A stretch of 64,000 nucleotides of DNA, from NCBI RefSeq assembly GCF_900176425.1, contig NZ_FWXS01000005.1, positions 1 through 64,000 of the forward strand, given 5' to 3'. Below the pieces are notes generated by a model. It ran no database searches and was not told the DNA's origin. It saw nothing but the letters and a program-made list of their open reading frames with translations. The position numbers and the translations under genes are program-made. This document shows positions 53,325 through 62,617 of the stretch, one piece after another; position 1 is the first letter of the stretch, and each line of letters begins with the position of its first letter. The stretch comes from Moheibacter sediminis. Its GTDB lineage: Bacteria; Bacteroidota; Bacteroidia; Flavobacteriales; Weeksellaceae.

Positions 53325-54107
53325 ATGAAAAATAAAATTTTAAACATCGGATTGGCAATATTTGCTTTTATAGCAATTTTCAGTTGTACAAAATCCAAAG
53401 AAGATATCAAAGTTGAATCTCCAAAAACTGAAAAAGTGAAGGAAAAAATATTATTTGTTGTGACCAGCCACGATACCAAGGGAGATACAGGCGAGAAAAC
53501 GGGATTTTATCTGGGCGAAGCTTCACATCCTTGGGAAGTGCTGAAAGACGATTATGAAATCGATTTTGTGAGCCCGAAAGGCGGAAAAGCTCCAGTAGAT
53601 GGGTTTGATTTGAATGATGCAGTCAACAAAGAATTTTGGGAAAATAAGGAAATTCAGCAAAAGATCGCAAATACAATGAAACCAAGTGATATAAATTCAA
53701 AAGATTATGTTGCAATTCACTATGTAGGCGGGCATGGAGCAATGTGGGATTTTGCGGATAATCTGGAATTGGCAAAAATTGCTTCCGAAATTTATGAAAA
53801 AAATGGTATCGTGAGCGCAGTTTGTCACGGTCCGGCGGGCATTGTCAACATCAAACTTTCAGATGGTAAATATTTGGTTGATGGTAAAAAAGTAAACGGA
53901 TTTACAAATGAGGAAGAAGAAGCGGTTAAATTGACCAAAATAGTTCCGTTTTTATTAGAAGACAAACTAAAAGAAAGAGGCGGAATTTTTGAAAAATCTC
54001 CCAATTTTACTCAACACGTAACCGTTGACGGAAGATTGATCACCGGACAAAATCCACAATCAGCCAGAGGAGTAGGTGAAGCTATTCGTGATGCCCTGGC
54101 AAAATAA
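53325..54107 (+). CDS. DJ-1/PfpI superfamily lipoprotein (Hsp31-like glutamine amidotransferase fold)
   Basis: This 260-residue protein has a lipobox AIFSC with Cys near 21, a short Lys/Glu linker, then a DJ-1/PfpI domain. It shows KEKILFVVTSHDTKGDTGEKTGFYLGE, the acidic and His residues of HYVGGHGAMWD, and the nucleophile Cys in VSAVCHGPAGIVN. Hsp31-like members have glyoxalase III or amidase activity on methylglyoxal adducts, and a surface-anchored copy is unusual. It starts 3 bp after mdaB. The pair suggests defence against reactive electrophiles. Confidence 0.9.
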   Translation: MKNKILNIGLAIFAFIAIFSCTKSKEDIKVESPKTEKVKEKILFVVTSHDTKGDTGEKTGFYLGEASHPWEVLKDDYEIDFVSPKGGKAPVDGFDLNDAVNKEFWENKEIQQKIANTMKPSDINSKDYVAIHYVGGHGAMWDFADNLELAKIASEIYEKNGIVSAVCHGPAGIVNIKLSDGKYLVDGKKVNGFTNEEEEAVKLTKIVPFLLEDKLKERGGIFEKSPNFTQHVTVDGRLITGQNPQSARGVGEAIRDALAK

Positions 54108-54157
54108 AATTCATTTAGAATTCATTTTAAAGCATATTCCTTTCGTAATTTTACGCG

Positions 54158-54730
54158 ATGGAATATGCTTCTTTTTTACGTCATCATATCGAACAAATCA
54201 TTGAATTGAATGATTCTGAATTTGATATTGTTCAAACCTATTTCCATCCCAAAAAGGTTAAAAAAAAAGAATATCTGATTAATAAAGGAAACAAAGTAAC
54301 TTCAGAATTCCTTGTCATAAATGGCTGTCTGAAAGCCTTTACTTTTGATGAATCCGGAAAAGAATACATCGTTCAGTTTGCGATGGAAAACTGGTGGATT
54401 TCAGATTATCCTGCATTCTCCAAACAGACAGAAGGTGAAATGTGTGTGCAGGCTTTAGAAAACTGCACCGTTTTGGAATTGGCTCATGAACATAAATTGG
54501 AAATGATTGGTAGAGTTCGCTCCATGACCGAATTTTTTGGTAAAAAATCTTTTTCCGGCTATGTAGCCTTGCAAAACCGTGTTCTTTCACTGCTGAAAAA
54601 TTCGCCTAAAGAAAAATACGAATTGCTTTTGAATCAATACCCTGAATTGTTTCAACGGGTTTCCAAAACTATGATAGCCCATTATCTCGGCGTTTCGAGA
54701 GAAACTTTAAGTCGCCTTCAAAATAAATAG
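54158..54730 (+). CDS. Crp/Fnr-family transcriptional regulator
   Basis: This 190-residue protein has a cyclic-nucleotide-binding-fold N-terminal domain (about 15-120: KKEYLINKGNKVTSEFLVINGCLK, FTFDESGKEYIVQFA) and a C-terminal winged helix. The recognition helix GVSRETLSRLQNK has R181, E182 and R186, corresponding to the R180/E181/R185 of E. coli CRP that contact TGTGA. The pocket lacks the full set of cAMP-contacting residues, so the effector is unknown. It is the last gene of the mdaB operon, which carries a perfect CRP-type site at its promoter. Confidence 0.92.
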   Translation: MEYASFLRHHIEQIIELNDSEFDIVQTYFHPKKVKKKEYLINKGNKVTSEFLVINGCLKAFTFDESGKEYIVQFAMENWWISDYPAFSKQTEGEMCVQALENCTVLELAHEHKLEMIGRVRSMTEFFGKKSFSGYVALQNRVLSLLKNSPKEKYELLLNQYPELFQRVSKTMIAHYLGVSRETLSRLQNK

Positions 54731-54745
54731 ATGAATTATTTGTAG

Positions 54746-54773
54746 AAAATCTAAAATCTAAAATCTAAAATCT
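54746..54773. repeat. Tandem heptanucleotide repeat (AAAATCT)4
   Basis: Four perfect copies of AAAATCT (54746-54773) plus a partial unit lie between the convergent Crp and UbiA-family genes. The TAG stop of the minus-strand gene (54758-54760) is inside it. Because 7 is not a multiple of 3, the TAG in each unit (and TAA on the plus strand) falls in all three frames within three units. Confidence 0.85.
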
Positions 54774-55561
54774 AAAACTAAATAAACCGCCAGTGGAATT
54801 ACCGAACAGCTTTCCATCCAAAAAGAATAATAGGTTTCGCTTCTTTTTTCGGTTGAATAAATGACAAGCATTAAAGCAATAACAACCGCTATAAGCCATG
54901 CCATAACATAATTTTTAAAGGAATTAAATTCTAAATAAAACAAAACAAAACTCAATATCAGACTCAATACAGAAAAGACTTTCGAAGGAATTTCGCCAAT
55001 TACTTGCGGGATAGTTTTCAAACCTTTATCATCCGTTTTACGGTCACGTATATCAAACGGAACCGTAATCCCAATCACAAAAAAGAAAACGGATAGAAAC
55101 AATAATTGATACTGAATCAGCGAATGATGAACCACCAGTAATAATCCAATCGAACTTCCTGCCCACACAAACGCAATTAGAAACAATTTCAAAAAAGGAA
55201 TTGTACGCAATCCCAATCCCGAAAAAGGAAGCGAATAACAAAAACTCACAAATCCAAGTACAAAAAGATAAAGAAAAGTCTTCAGCTCAAATCCTCTCAG
55301 AATTACACATATCAGTGTACCGATTAAACCTAAAACAGTTAAAACGATTTGAGTTTTGTATTTGGAATTGAATAATATGAAATTCTGTAAATTCCCGATT
55401 CTCGAAAAATTATAAATCGCTAAAGTCCCGAAAAATACAATTCCCAACACATAAAAATTAGGTCGGTAAAGTATCAATTGAAAAAATGCCAGCAACGAAG
55501 CAAAGCACAACGCCACCCAAACATTGGTTTTGATTAAATATTTATCAATCCATTGAATCAT
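54758..55561 (-). CDS. UbiA-family prenyltransferase-like membrane protein
   Basis: This 267-residue protein has eight or nine predicted membrane helices. The second Asp-rich motif DIRDRKTDD (in TVPFDIRDRKTDDKGL) is that of UbiA polyprenyl transferases. The first motif (usually N-D-x-x-D) is replaced by YNFSRIGNL near residue 50, so catalysis is doubtful or altered. The last codons (LVLDFRF) are encoded by the heptanucleotide repeat at 54746-54773. Confidence 0.8.
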   Translation of the reverse strand: MIQWIDKYLIKTNVWVALCFASLLAFFQLILYRPNFYVLGIVFFGTLAIYNFSRIGNLQNFILFNSKYKTQIVLTVLGLIGTLICVILRGFELKTFLYLFVLGFVSFCYSLPFSGLGLRTIPFLKLFLIAFVWAGSSIGLLLVVHHSLIQYQLLFLSVFFFVIGITVPFDIRDRKTDDKGLKTIPQVIGEIPSKVFSVLSLILSFVLFYLEFNSFKNYVMAWLIAVVIALMLVIYSTEKRSETYYSFWMESCSVIPLAVYLVLDFRF

Positions 55562-55653
55562 TTAAGCAAAAGTACTCAAAACTCAACAACCCAAAACTCA
55601 TAACTAATTAACAACAGTTGATAAAGATTAGTTTTTAATAAAATTATATATCG

Positions 55654-55661
55654 TAAATTTG
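55654..55661 (+). promoter_or_regulatory. -7 element of gcvP
   Basis: TAAATTTG matches TAnnTTTG exactly. It lies 31 bp before the ATG at 55692, and overlaps the alternative TTG start at 55659, ruling that start out. Confidence 0.6.
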
Positions 55662-55691
55662 GGCTTCAATAAATTCACCGCAAAACACAAT

Positions 55692-58535
55692 ATGAACACA
55701 CAAGACTTTTCGCTTCGCCACATCGGTACACTTTCACACGATGCAGACGAAATGCTTTCCGTTATTGGGAAAAACTCAATCGATGAATTGATCGACGCTA
55801 CTATTCCCGCAGACATCCGATTTGAAAAACCATTGCAGCTGCCTGATGCACTTTCTGAATACGAAATTCTTCAGCACCTTCAACAGCTTGCTGAAAACAA
55901 CAAAAAAGCAAGAAGCTTCATCGGTTATGGTTATTACCGTACGATTTTGCCTTCCCCGATTCAGCGCAATATTTTAGAAAATCCGGGGTGGTACACCGCA
56001 TATACGCCTTATCAGGCAGAGATCGCACAAGGTCGTTTAGAGGCTTTGTTAAATTACCAGACAGTAGTTTCTGACTTGGCTGGACTACCCATTGCAAATG
56101 CTTCTCTTTTAGATGAAGCGACTGCTTGTGCAGAAGCCATGCACATGGTTCGTGAAGCAAGAAGCCGCAACAAAAAAGACGCAAATAAATTTTTCATCGC
56201 AGATGACGTATTGCCACAAAGTTTAGCCGTTTGTGAAACAAAAGCAAGCGGATTGGGAATCGAAATCGTAACAGGAAATCCTCTGGAATTTGATTTCGAT
56301 GAAAACTTCTTCGGAGCATTATTACAATACCCTGGAAGGTCAGGTCAAATCATTGATTATACAGATTTAATTTCAAGCCTTAATTCAAAAGGAATCAAAG
56401 TTACGGTAGCAGCAGATTTGCTAGCATTGACTTTGTTGAAATCACCAGGAGAAATGGGCGCTGACATCGCAGTTGGAACTTCTCAAAGATTTGGTGTTCC
56501 AATGGGATACGGCGGACCACACGCAGCATTTATGGCTTGTACGGAAGAGTACAAACGCGTTATTCCGGGACGTATCATTGGTGTTTCACAAGACCGTTAC
56601 GGAAAGTTTGCTTTGCGTATGGCTTTACAGACGCGTGAACAGCACATCAAACGAGAACGTGCAACTTCCAACATCTGTACCGCACAGGTTTTATTGGCGG
56701 TGATGGCGGGAATGTATGCTGTTTACCACGGGAAAGATGGTTTACAGTTCATCGCACAAAACGTGCATCAAAAAGCAGTTCGTTTGTACGATGCTTTAAA
56801 TGAATTAGGATACAAAACCATTCACAATAATTTCTTCGATACAGTTCAAATTGAAGCTGAAGGAATTGCAAAAGGTAAATTTGAATCGAATCAAATCTTG
56901 TTGAATTTCTTCGAAGACGGAAAAATCAGTATTGCTTTGGATGAAGTGACTTCTGAAGATGAATTAAATAAATTGATCCAAGTTTTTGCGGATATCAAAG
57001 GAAAATCAATTGATAAAGTTGAATTCTCAGAAGCTAAAATTCCAGCTTCGTTGGTAAGGACGTCAGATTTTTTGATGAACGATGTTTTCAAATCTTACCA
57101 TACCGAAACTGAATTGATGCGCTATATCAAACGTTTGGAGCGTAAAGATTTGGCATTGAATCACTCGATGATTGCATTGGGCTCATGTACGATGAAATTG
57201 AATGCAGCAACTGAAATGCTGCCGTTGAGCTGGGCTGGATTCAACACAGTTCACCCGTTTGTTCCAAAAGAATTCGCAGCAGGTTACCAAGAAATGATTG
57301 AAAATCTTGAAAATTATTTGTCTGAAATCACAGGATTTGCAGCAACTTCGGTTCAGCAGAATTCAGGTGCACAAGGTGAATATGCAGGTTTGATGGTCAT
57401 TCGTTCATATCAAATTGACAATGGTGAAGCGCACAGAAATGTCGTGATCATCCCAGAATCTGCACACGGAACCAATCCTGCTTCTGCAGCAATGGCTGGA
57501 ATGAAAGTCGTGGTCGTGAAAAATTTACCAACGGGTGAAACTGATATAGAAGATTTAAAAGCAAAACTGGAAATTCACAAAGAAAATCTTTCAGCTTTGA
57601 TGATTACGTATCCATCAACTTACGGAGCATTTGATGCGAACATCAAAGAAGTGACCGATTTAGTTCACGCTGCTGGCGGACAGGTTTATATGGACGGAGC
57701 AAATATGAACGCTCAGGTTGGTTTGACTGCCCCAGGAATGATCGGAGCAGATGTTTGTCACTTGAACTTACATAAAACTTTTGCGATTCCACACGGTGGA
57801 GGTGGACCTGGAGTTGGGCCGATTTGTGTGGCGAGTCATTTGGCGCCTTATTTAGGTTCGCATCCTTTGATCGAAACAGGTGGGGAAAAATCTGATACGG
57901 TTTATTCGGCTGCGCCTTATGGTTCTTCGTTGATTTTGCTGATTTCTTATTCGTACATCAGAATGCTGGGTGAAAAAGGTTTGACGAATTCTACAAAACA
58001 TGCGATTTTAAATGCCAACTATTTGAAGTCTAGATTGGAGAAATATTACGATGTGCTTTACACGAACGAAAACAATGTCGTTGCACATGAATTTATCTTG
58101 GATTTCCGTCCGTTCAAAAAATTAGGAATCGAAGTTTCTGACATCGCAAAACGTTTGATGGATTATGGATTCCATGCGCCGACGGTTTCTTTCCCGGTTG
58201 CAGGAACTTTGATGATCGAGCCAACTGAATCGGAAGGAAAAGCTGAATTGGACAGATTTGCAGACGCATTGATTCAAATAAAAAATGAAATTGATGAAGT
58301 TGCCAACGGAGATTTTGAACAAGACAATAATGTTTTGAAAAATGCACCGCATCCATTGGATTTGTTAACGGCTGACGAATGGAATTTCCCTTATTCACGC
58401 CAAAAAGCGGCTTATCCTTTGGAGTGGGTGATGGACAGAAAATTCTTCCCACCGGTTTCCAGGATCGATGATGCTTTTGGTGACAGAAATTTAATCTGTA
58501 CTTGTCCGAGTGTGGAAAGTTATGTGACGGAATAG
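55692..58535 (+). CDS. gcvP: Glycine dehydrogenase (decarboxylating), P-protein
   Basis: This 947-residue PLP enzyme of the glycine cleavage system decarboxylates glycine and passes the aminomethyl group to the lipoyl arm of H-protein. Conserved parts are the N-terminal FSLRHIG, the glycine-rich GSCTMKLNAA, and the PLP lysine K695 in LNLHKTFAIPHGGGGPGVGP. The length matches the one-chain P-protein. The ATG at 55692 (MNTQDFSLRHIG) is preferred over an upstream TTG (55659) because the -7 element TAAATTTG (55654-55661) would lie inside the longer version. It is a monocistronic unit with its own terminator. Confidence 0.97.
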   Translation: MNTQDFSLRHIGTLSHDADEMLSVIGKNSIDELIDATIPADIRFEKPLQLPDALSEYEILQHLQQLAENNKKARSFIGYGYYRTILPSPIQRNILENPGWYTAYTPYQAEIAQGRLEALLNYQTVVSDLAGLPIANASLLDEATACAEAMHMVREARSRNKKDANKFFIADDVLPQSLAVCETKASGLGIEIVTGNPLEFDFDENFFGALLQYPGRSGQIIDYTDLISSLNSKGIKVTVAADLLALTLLKSPGEMGADIAVGTSQRFGVPMGYGGPHAAFMACTEEYKRVIPGRIIGVSQDRYGKFALRMALQTREQHIKRERATSNICTAQVLLAVMAGMYAVYHGKDGLQFIAQNVHQKAVRLYDALNELGYKTIHNNFFDTVQIEAEGIAKGKFESNQILLNFFEDGKISIALDEVTSEDELNKLIQVFADIKGKSIDKVEFSEAKIPASLVRTSDFLMNDVFKSYHTETELMRYIKRLERKDLALNHSMIALGSCTMKLNAATEMLPLSWAGFNTVHPFVPKEFAAGYQEMIENLENYLSEITGFAATSVQQNSGAQGEYAGLMVIRSYQIDNGEAHRNVVIIPESAHGTNPASAAMAGMKVVVVKNLPTGETDIEDLKAKLEIHKENLSALMITYPSTYGAFDANIKEVTDLVHAAGGQVYMDGANMNAQVGLTAPGMIGADVCHLNLHKTFAIPHGGGGPGVGPICVASHLAPYLGSHPLIETGGEKSDTVYSAAPYGSSLILLISYSYIRMLGEKGLTNSTKHAILNANYLKSRLEKYYDVLYTNENNVVAHEFILDFRPFKKLGIEVSDIAKRLMDYGFHAPTVSFPVAGTLMIEPTESEGKAELDRFADALIQIKNEIDEVANGDFEQDNNVLKNAPHPLDLLTADEWNFPYSRQKAAYPLEWVMDRKFFPPVSRIDDAFGDRNLICTCPSVESYVTE

Positions 58536-58559
58536 GTTTATTTCAAAATACAAATAATA

Positions 58560-58589
58560 AATCCCTGAGAATTAATCTCGGGGATTTTT
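58560..58589. terminator. gcvP terminator
   Basis: AATCCCTGAGA pairs with TCTCGGGGATT (one T-G pair) over 11 bp, loop 5 nt, T run after it. The convergent membrane-protein gene (stop at 58598) can use it from the other side. Confidence 0.85.
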
Positions 58590-58597
58590 GTTTCGAC

Positions 58598-58936
58598 TTA
58601 TTTGATAATAAACAAAATTAAATGTGTTACTATATAAATGCCTAAAGGCATTTGAAATGCTAGATAATCAAATGCTTCAATAGGAACTTGAATCATTCGA
58701 CTGATGAGTGGGCTTAGCATAAATGCAAAACTTAATAAAATTACAGCAGGATTATTTTTAGATTTAATGAAATTCAAACTCGTACCTATTGCAGCCAAAA
58801 TTGCAAAAATCTGATCAATATTTCCAAAGTCAAATATTGTAAATACCAACCACAAAATAAATGGAACCCCACTCATCCAACCGATTAGTATAATGAAAGA
58901 ATAAGAAAAGAATAGGATATATCGAAGAGCTGTCAT
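58598..58936 (-). CDS. Small four-helix membrane protein of unknown function
   Basis: This 112-residue protein has about four hydrophobic helices (ILFFSYSFIILIGW, FILWLVFTIFDF, AVILLSFAFMLSPLI and GIYIVTHLILFIIK) and few charges. No family was recognised. It is convergent with gcvP and divergent from the ribosomal operon; no convincing promoter is seen upstream. Confidence 0.65.
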   Translation of the reverse strand: MTALRYILFFSYSFIILIGWMSGVPFILWLVFTIFDFGNIDQIFAILAAIGTSLNFIKSKNNPAVILLSFAFMLSPLISRMIQVPIEAFDYLAFQMPLGIYIVTHLILFIIK

Positions 58937-59090
58937 ATTTTTAATAAATTTAAAGATAATCCACTTTTTAAAAATGGAATTGTTTGTTAATACTTTCCCT
59001 CGAGGAATTAATAATGCAACCTTTAACTCAAAACATCCAATCGTTTCTGATTAAATCTAAATTAATTATAAATAAAATTTCTTGTAAACA

Positions 59091-59121
59091 TTTGCATTAT
59101 AATTAAATAATTGTACTTTTG
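59091..59121 (+). promoter_or_regulatory. Promoter of the rpsL operon
   Basis: TTTG (59091-59094), exactly 19 bp spacer, TACTTTTG (59114-59121): a perfect Bacteroidota -33/-7 promoter. The leader is about 30 nt. Confidence 0.85.
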
Positions 59122-59158
59122 CAATCCCAAAAAATGGGGTTAAACATATTTTTATAGT

Positions 59159-59542
59159 ATGCCAACAATACAACAATTAGTAAGAAAAGGAAGAACAAAA
59201 CTAGCCAAGAAGAGTAAATCGGCTGCTTTGGATTCTTGTCCGCAACGCCGCGGCGTGTGTACACGTGTGTACACGACTACACCAAAAAAACCAAACTCAG
59301 CAATGCGTAAAGTTGCTCGTGTTAGGTTATCAAATGGTAAAGAGGTCAACGCTTATATCGGTGGAGAAGGTCATAATCTACAAGAGCACTCGATAGTATT
59401 GGTTAGAGGAGGAAGGGTAAAGGATTTACCTGGTGTACGTTACCACATCGTTCGTGGAGCGTTGGATACCGCGGGAGTTAGTAAGAGAACTCAACGTAGA
59501 AGTAAGTATGGTGCTAAACGACCAAAAGAGAAAAAATCTTAA
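59159..59542 (+). CDS. rpsL: 30S ribosomal protein S12
   Basis: This 127-residue protein has the universally conserved [19 protein letters not shown] (K43/K44) and [13 protein letters not shown] segments. Both carry the wild-type residues at the positions that change in streptomycin resistance. It decodes in the A-site and ensures accuracy. First gene of the str-type operon. Confidence 0.99.
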   Translation: MPTIQQLVRKGRTKLAKKSKSAALDSCPQRRGVCTRVYTTTPKKPNSAMRKVARVRLSNGKEVNAYIGGEGHNLQEHSIVLVRGGRVKDLPGVRYHIVRGALDTAGVSKRTQRRSKYGAKRPKEKKS

Positions 59543-59557
59543 AAAACACTTTGAGAA

Positions 59558-60034
59558 ATGAGAAAGACAAAAGCTAAAAAAAGACCGTTACTTCCAGATC
59601 CAAAGTTCAATGATCAATTGGTAACACGTTTTGTAAACAACATGATGTACGATGGTAAGAAAAGTATTGCATTCAATATTTTTTATGATGCCATGGAAAT
59701 CGTAGAGAAAAGAAAGGAAAATCCTGACAAATCTGCGCTAGATATATGGAAAGAAGCTTTAACTAATGTTATGCCGCACGTAGAAGTACGTTCACGTCGT
59801 GTTGGTGGAGCAACATTCCAAATCCCTATGGAAATTCGTCCGGATAGAAAAATTGCTACCGCGATGAAATGGTTAATTCTTTATGCAAGAAGACGTAATG
59901 AAAAATCAATGGCTCAAAAATTGGCCGGAGAAATCATCGCTGCTGCAAAAGAAGAAGGATCTGCCGTTAAAAAACGTCAGGATACACATAAAATGGCAGA
60001 AGCAAACAAAGCATTCTCACACTTTAGAGTATAA
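59558..60034 (+). CDS. rpsG: 30S ribosomal protein S7
   Basis: This 158-residue protein shows [19 protein letters not shown], the [14 protein letters not shown] strand loop and the C-terminal AFSHFRV. It nucleates assembly of the 3' major domain of 16S rRNA. It lies 15 bp after rpsL and 6 bp before fusA. Confidence 0.99.
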   Translation: MRKTKAKKRPLLPDPKFNDQLVTRFVNNMMYDGKKSIAFNIFYDAMEIVEKRKENPDKSALDIWKEALTNVMPHVEVRSRRVGGATFQIPMEIRPDRKIATAMKWLILYARRRNEKSMAQKLAGEIIAAAKEEGSAVKKRQDTHKMAEANKAFSHFRV

Positions 60035-60040
60035 TTTACG

Positions 60041-62167
60041 ATGGCAAGAGACTTATTATATACAAGGAATATTGGTATCGCTGCGCACATTGACGCAGGG
60101 AAAACCACTACGACAGAACGTATTTTGTTTTATACAGGACGTTCTCATAAAATCGGTGAAGTTCACGATGGTGCATCTACTATGGACTGGATGGAGCAGG
60201 AGGCTGAGCGTGGTATTACCATCACATCTGCTGCTACAACTTGTAAATGGCAGTTCCCAACTGAGCAAGGGAAACCACTTCCTGAAGCAAAAGAATTTCA
60301 CTTCAACATCATCGATACTCCGGGCCACGTTGACTTTACCGTTGAGGTAAACCGTTCATTGCGTGTATTGGATGGATTGGTGTTCTTGTTTTCAGCAGTT
60401 GATGGTGTTGAGCCTCAATCTGAAACCAACTGGAGATTGGCAGACAACTACAAAGTTCCGCGCATGGGATTTGTAAACAAAATGGACAGACAAGGTTCTG
60501 ACTTTTTGAAAGTTTGTCAGCAGGTAAAAGATATGTTAGGTTCAAATGCTGTTCCTATCGTATTACCAATCGGTGAAGAAGCTGATTTCAAGGGTGTAGT
60601 TGATTTGATCAAAAACCGTGCGATTGTATGGCATGATGAAAACAATGGGGCTACATTTGACATCGTTCCGATTCCAGAAGATATGTTGGATGATGTTGCT
60701 CAATTCAGAGGTCAGTTGATCGAAGAAGTTGCAGGATATGATGATGGTCTTTTGGAAAAGTACATGGAGGATCCGGAATCAATCACTGAAGACGAAATCA
60801 ACAAAGCTTTGAGAGCAGCAACTTTGGATATGTCAATCATTCCAATGACTTGTGGATCTTCATTCAAAAATAAAGGAGTTCAGTTTATGTTAGACGGTGT
60901 TTGTCGTTACCTTCCTTCTCCAATGGATAAAGAAGCGATTCACGGAACAAACCCAGATACTGAAGAACCTACTTCAAGAAAACCATCTGCTAAAGAACCA
61001 TTTTCAGCATTGGCATTTAAGATTGCTACTGACCCATTCGTAGGTCGTTTGGCATTCTTCAGAGCTTATTCAGGTCATTTGGATGCAGGTTCTTATGTAT
61101 TGAACACGCGTTCTGGAAACAAAGAGAGAATCTCTCGTATTTTCCAGATGCACTCAAACAAACAAGAGCCTATCGAAGCTATCGAAGCAGGTGATATCGG
61201 AGCAGCAGTAGGTTTCAAAGACATCAAAACAGGTGATACATTGTGTGACGAAAAGCACCCAATCGTATTGGAAAGTATGAACTTCCCTGACCCTGTAATT
61301 GGTATCGCAGTTGAGCCTAAAACGAAAGCTGACATGGATAAAATGGGTATTGCTTTGGCTAAGTTGGCTGAAGAAGATCCGACTTTCCAGGTTAAAACCG
61401 ATCAGGCATCAGGGCAGACGATCATCTCTGGTATGGGTGAGTTACACTTAGACATCATCGTTGACCGTATGCGTCGTGAGTTCAAAGTAGAAGTAAACCA
61501 AGGTCAACCTCAGGTTGAGTACAAAGAGGCATTTACTTTGACCGGAAGCCACCGTGAGGTTTATAAGAAACAATCAGGTGGACGTGGTAAATTTGCAGAC
61601 ATCGTTTTTAAAATCGGTCCTGCAGACGAAGGAAAAGTTGGTTTGGAATTCGTTTCTGAGATCAAAGGCGGTAACGTTCCTAAAGAATATGTTCCATCTA
61701 TTGAGAAAGGTTTCAAAGCGGCTATGAAAAATGGTCCTTTGGCTGGATACGAAATGGATTCGATGAAAGTTGTTTTGACAGACGGATCATTCCACCCTGT
61801 GGATTCAGATGCACTTTCTTTTGAATTGGCTGCAAAAATGGGTTATAAAGAAGCTGCTCGTGCTGCTAAAGCTGTAATCCTTGAGCCAATCATGAAATTG
61901 GAAGTAGTTACACCAGAAGAAAATATGGGTGACGTTGTAGGTGACTTGAACAGAAGAAGAGGTACCGTAAACGGTATGGACGACAGAGCCGGAGCAAAAG
62001 TTGTGAAAGCATTCGTTCCACTTTCTGAAATGTTTGGTTACGTAACATCATTGCGTACATTAACTTCAGGTCGTGCAACATCGACAATGGAATTTGATCA
62101 CTATGAAGCAGCGCCTCAAAACGTAGCTGAAACTGTTATCGCAAAAGCAAAAGGTGCAACTGTTTAA
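60041..62167 (+). CDS. fusA: Elongation factor G
   Basis: This 708-residue GTPase has the G1 motif [12 protein letters not shown]3 DTPGHVDFT and G4 NKMD. It drives translocation of tRNAs and mRNA. Domains II to V follow in usual order, including [16 protein letters not shown] and the end segment [17 protein letters not shown]. It is a member of the str operon. Confidence 0.99.
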   Translation: MARDLLYTRNIGIAAHIDAGKTTTTERILFYTGRSHKIGEVHDGASTMDWMEQEAERGITITSAATTCKWQFPTEQGKPLPEAKEFHFNIIDTPGHVDFTVEVNRSLRVLDGLVFLFSAVDGVEPQSETNWRLADNYKVPRMGFVNKMDRQGSDFLKVCQQVKDMLGSNAVPIVLPIGEEADFKGVVDLIKNRAIVWHDENNGATFDIVPIPEDMLDDVAQFRGQLIEEVAGYDDGLLEKYMEDPESITEDEINKALRAATLDMSIIPMTCGSSFKNKGVQFMLDGVCRYLPSPMDKEAIHGTNPDTEEPTSRKPSAKEPFSALAFKIATDPFVGRLAFFRAYSGHLDAGSYVLNTRSGNKERISRIFQMHSNKQEPIEAIEAGDIGAAVGFKDIKTGDTLCDEKHPIVLESMNFPDPVIGIAVEPKTKADMDKMGIALAKLAEEDPTFQVKTDQASGQTIISGMGELHLDIIVDRMRREFKVEVNQGQPQVEYKEAFTLTGSHREVYKKQSGGRGKFADIVFKIGPADEGKVGLEFVSEIKGGNVPKEYVPSIEKGFKAAMKNGPLAGYEMDSMKVVLTDGSFHPVDSDALSFELAAKMGYKEAARAAKAVILEPIMKLEVVTPEENMGDVVGDLNRRRGTVNGMDDRAGAKVVKAFVPLSEMFGYVTSLRTLTSGRATSTMEFDHYEAAPQNVAETVIAKAKGATV

Positions 62168-62178
62168 ATCTTATCAAG

Positions 62179-62484
62179 ATGAGTCAAAAAATTAGAATAA
62201 AATTAAAATCATACGATTACAATTTGGTAGATAAATCTGCTGAGAAAATTGTAAAAACTGTAAAATCTACAGGTGCAGTTGTAAACGGACCAATTCCGTT
62301 GCCGACTAACAAAAGAATTTTTACAGTATTGAGATCTCCGCACGTAAACAAAAAAGCGCGCGAACAGTTTCAATTAACTGCTCATAAAAGATTGTTGGAC
62401 ATCTATAGTTCTTCATCTAAAACAGTTGATGCTCTTATGAAATTGGAGCTTCCAAGTGGAGTAGAAGTTGAAATCAAAGTGTAG
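62179..62484 (+). CDS. rpsJ: 30S ribosomal protein S10
   Basis: This 101-residue protein has [21 protein letters not shown] and [28 protein letters not shown]. It is also a transcription-elongation partner (NusE) that binds NusB. It is the last gene of the operon here; in most genomes it is followed by rplC, but here a terminator and an unrelated gene follow. Confidence 0.99.
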   Translation: MSQKIRIKLKSYDYNLVDKSAEKIVKTVKSTGAVVNGPIPLPTNKRIFTVLRSPHVNKKAREQFQLTAHKRLLDIYSSSSKTVDALMKLELPSGVEVEIKV

Positions 62485-62507
62485 TACACTATTTCAAATT
62501 AGATATG

Positions 62508-62537
62508 AATCCGCCTCAAAAGGGCGGATTTTTTTTT
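62508..62537 (+). terminator. Terminator closing the rpsL-rpsJ operon
   Basis: AATCCGCC (62508-62515) pairs with GGCGGATT (62523-62530), loop 7 nt, followed by a T8 run. Confidence 0.9.
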
Positions 62538-62589
62538 GAATTCATTTTTGATTATCAAAAATTTGAAGTTAATGGAGAGACATATTTAT

Positions 62590-62597
62590 TACATTTG
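62590..62597 (+). promoter_or_regulatory. -7 element of the LRR gene
   Basis: TACATTTG is an exact TAnnTTTG, 20 bp before the ATG. A TTTG occurs 24 bp upstream, longer than usual. Confidence 0.5.
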
Positions 62598-62617
62598 TTA
62601 GAACTCAATAAACTACC

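Noticed and set aside
55659-55691. TTG start of gcvP
   Set aside because: It overlaps the -7 promoter element; family members start at the ATG position.
59883-60350. 155-residue frame overlapping rpsG and fusA
   Set aside because: It is out of frame with both highly conserved genes and has no homology signature.
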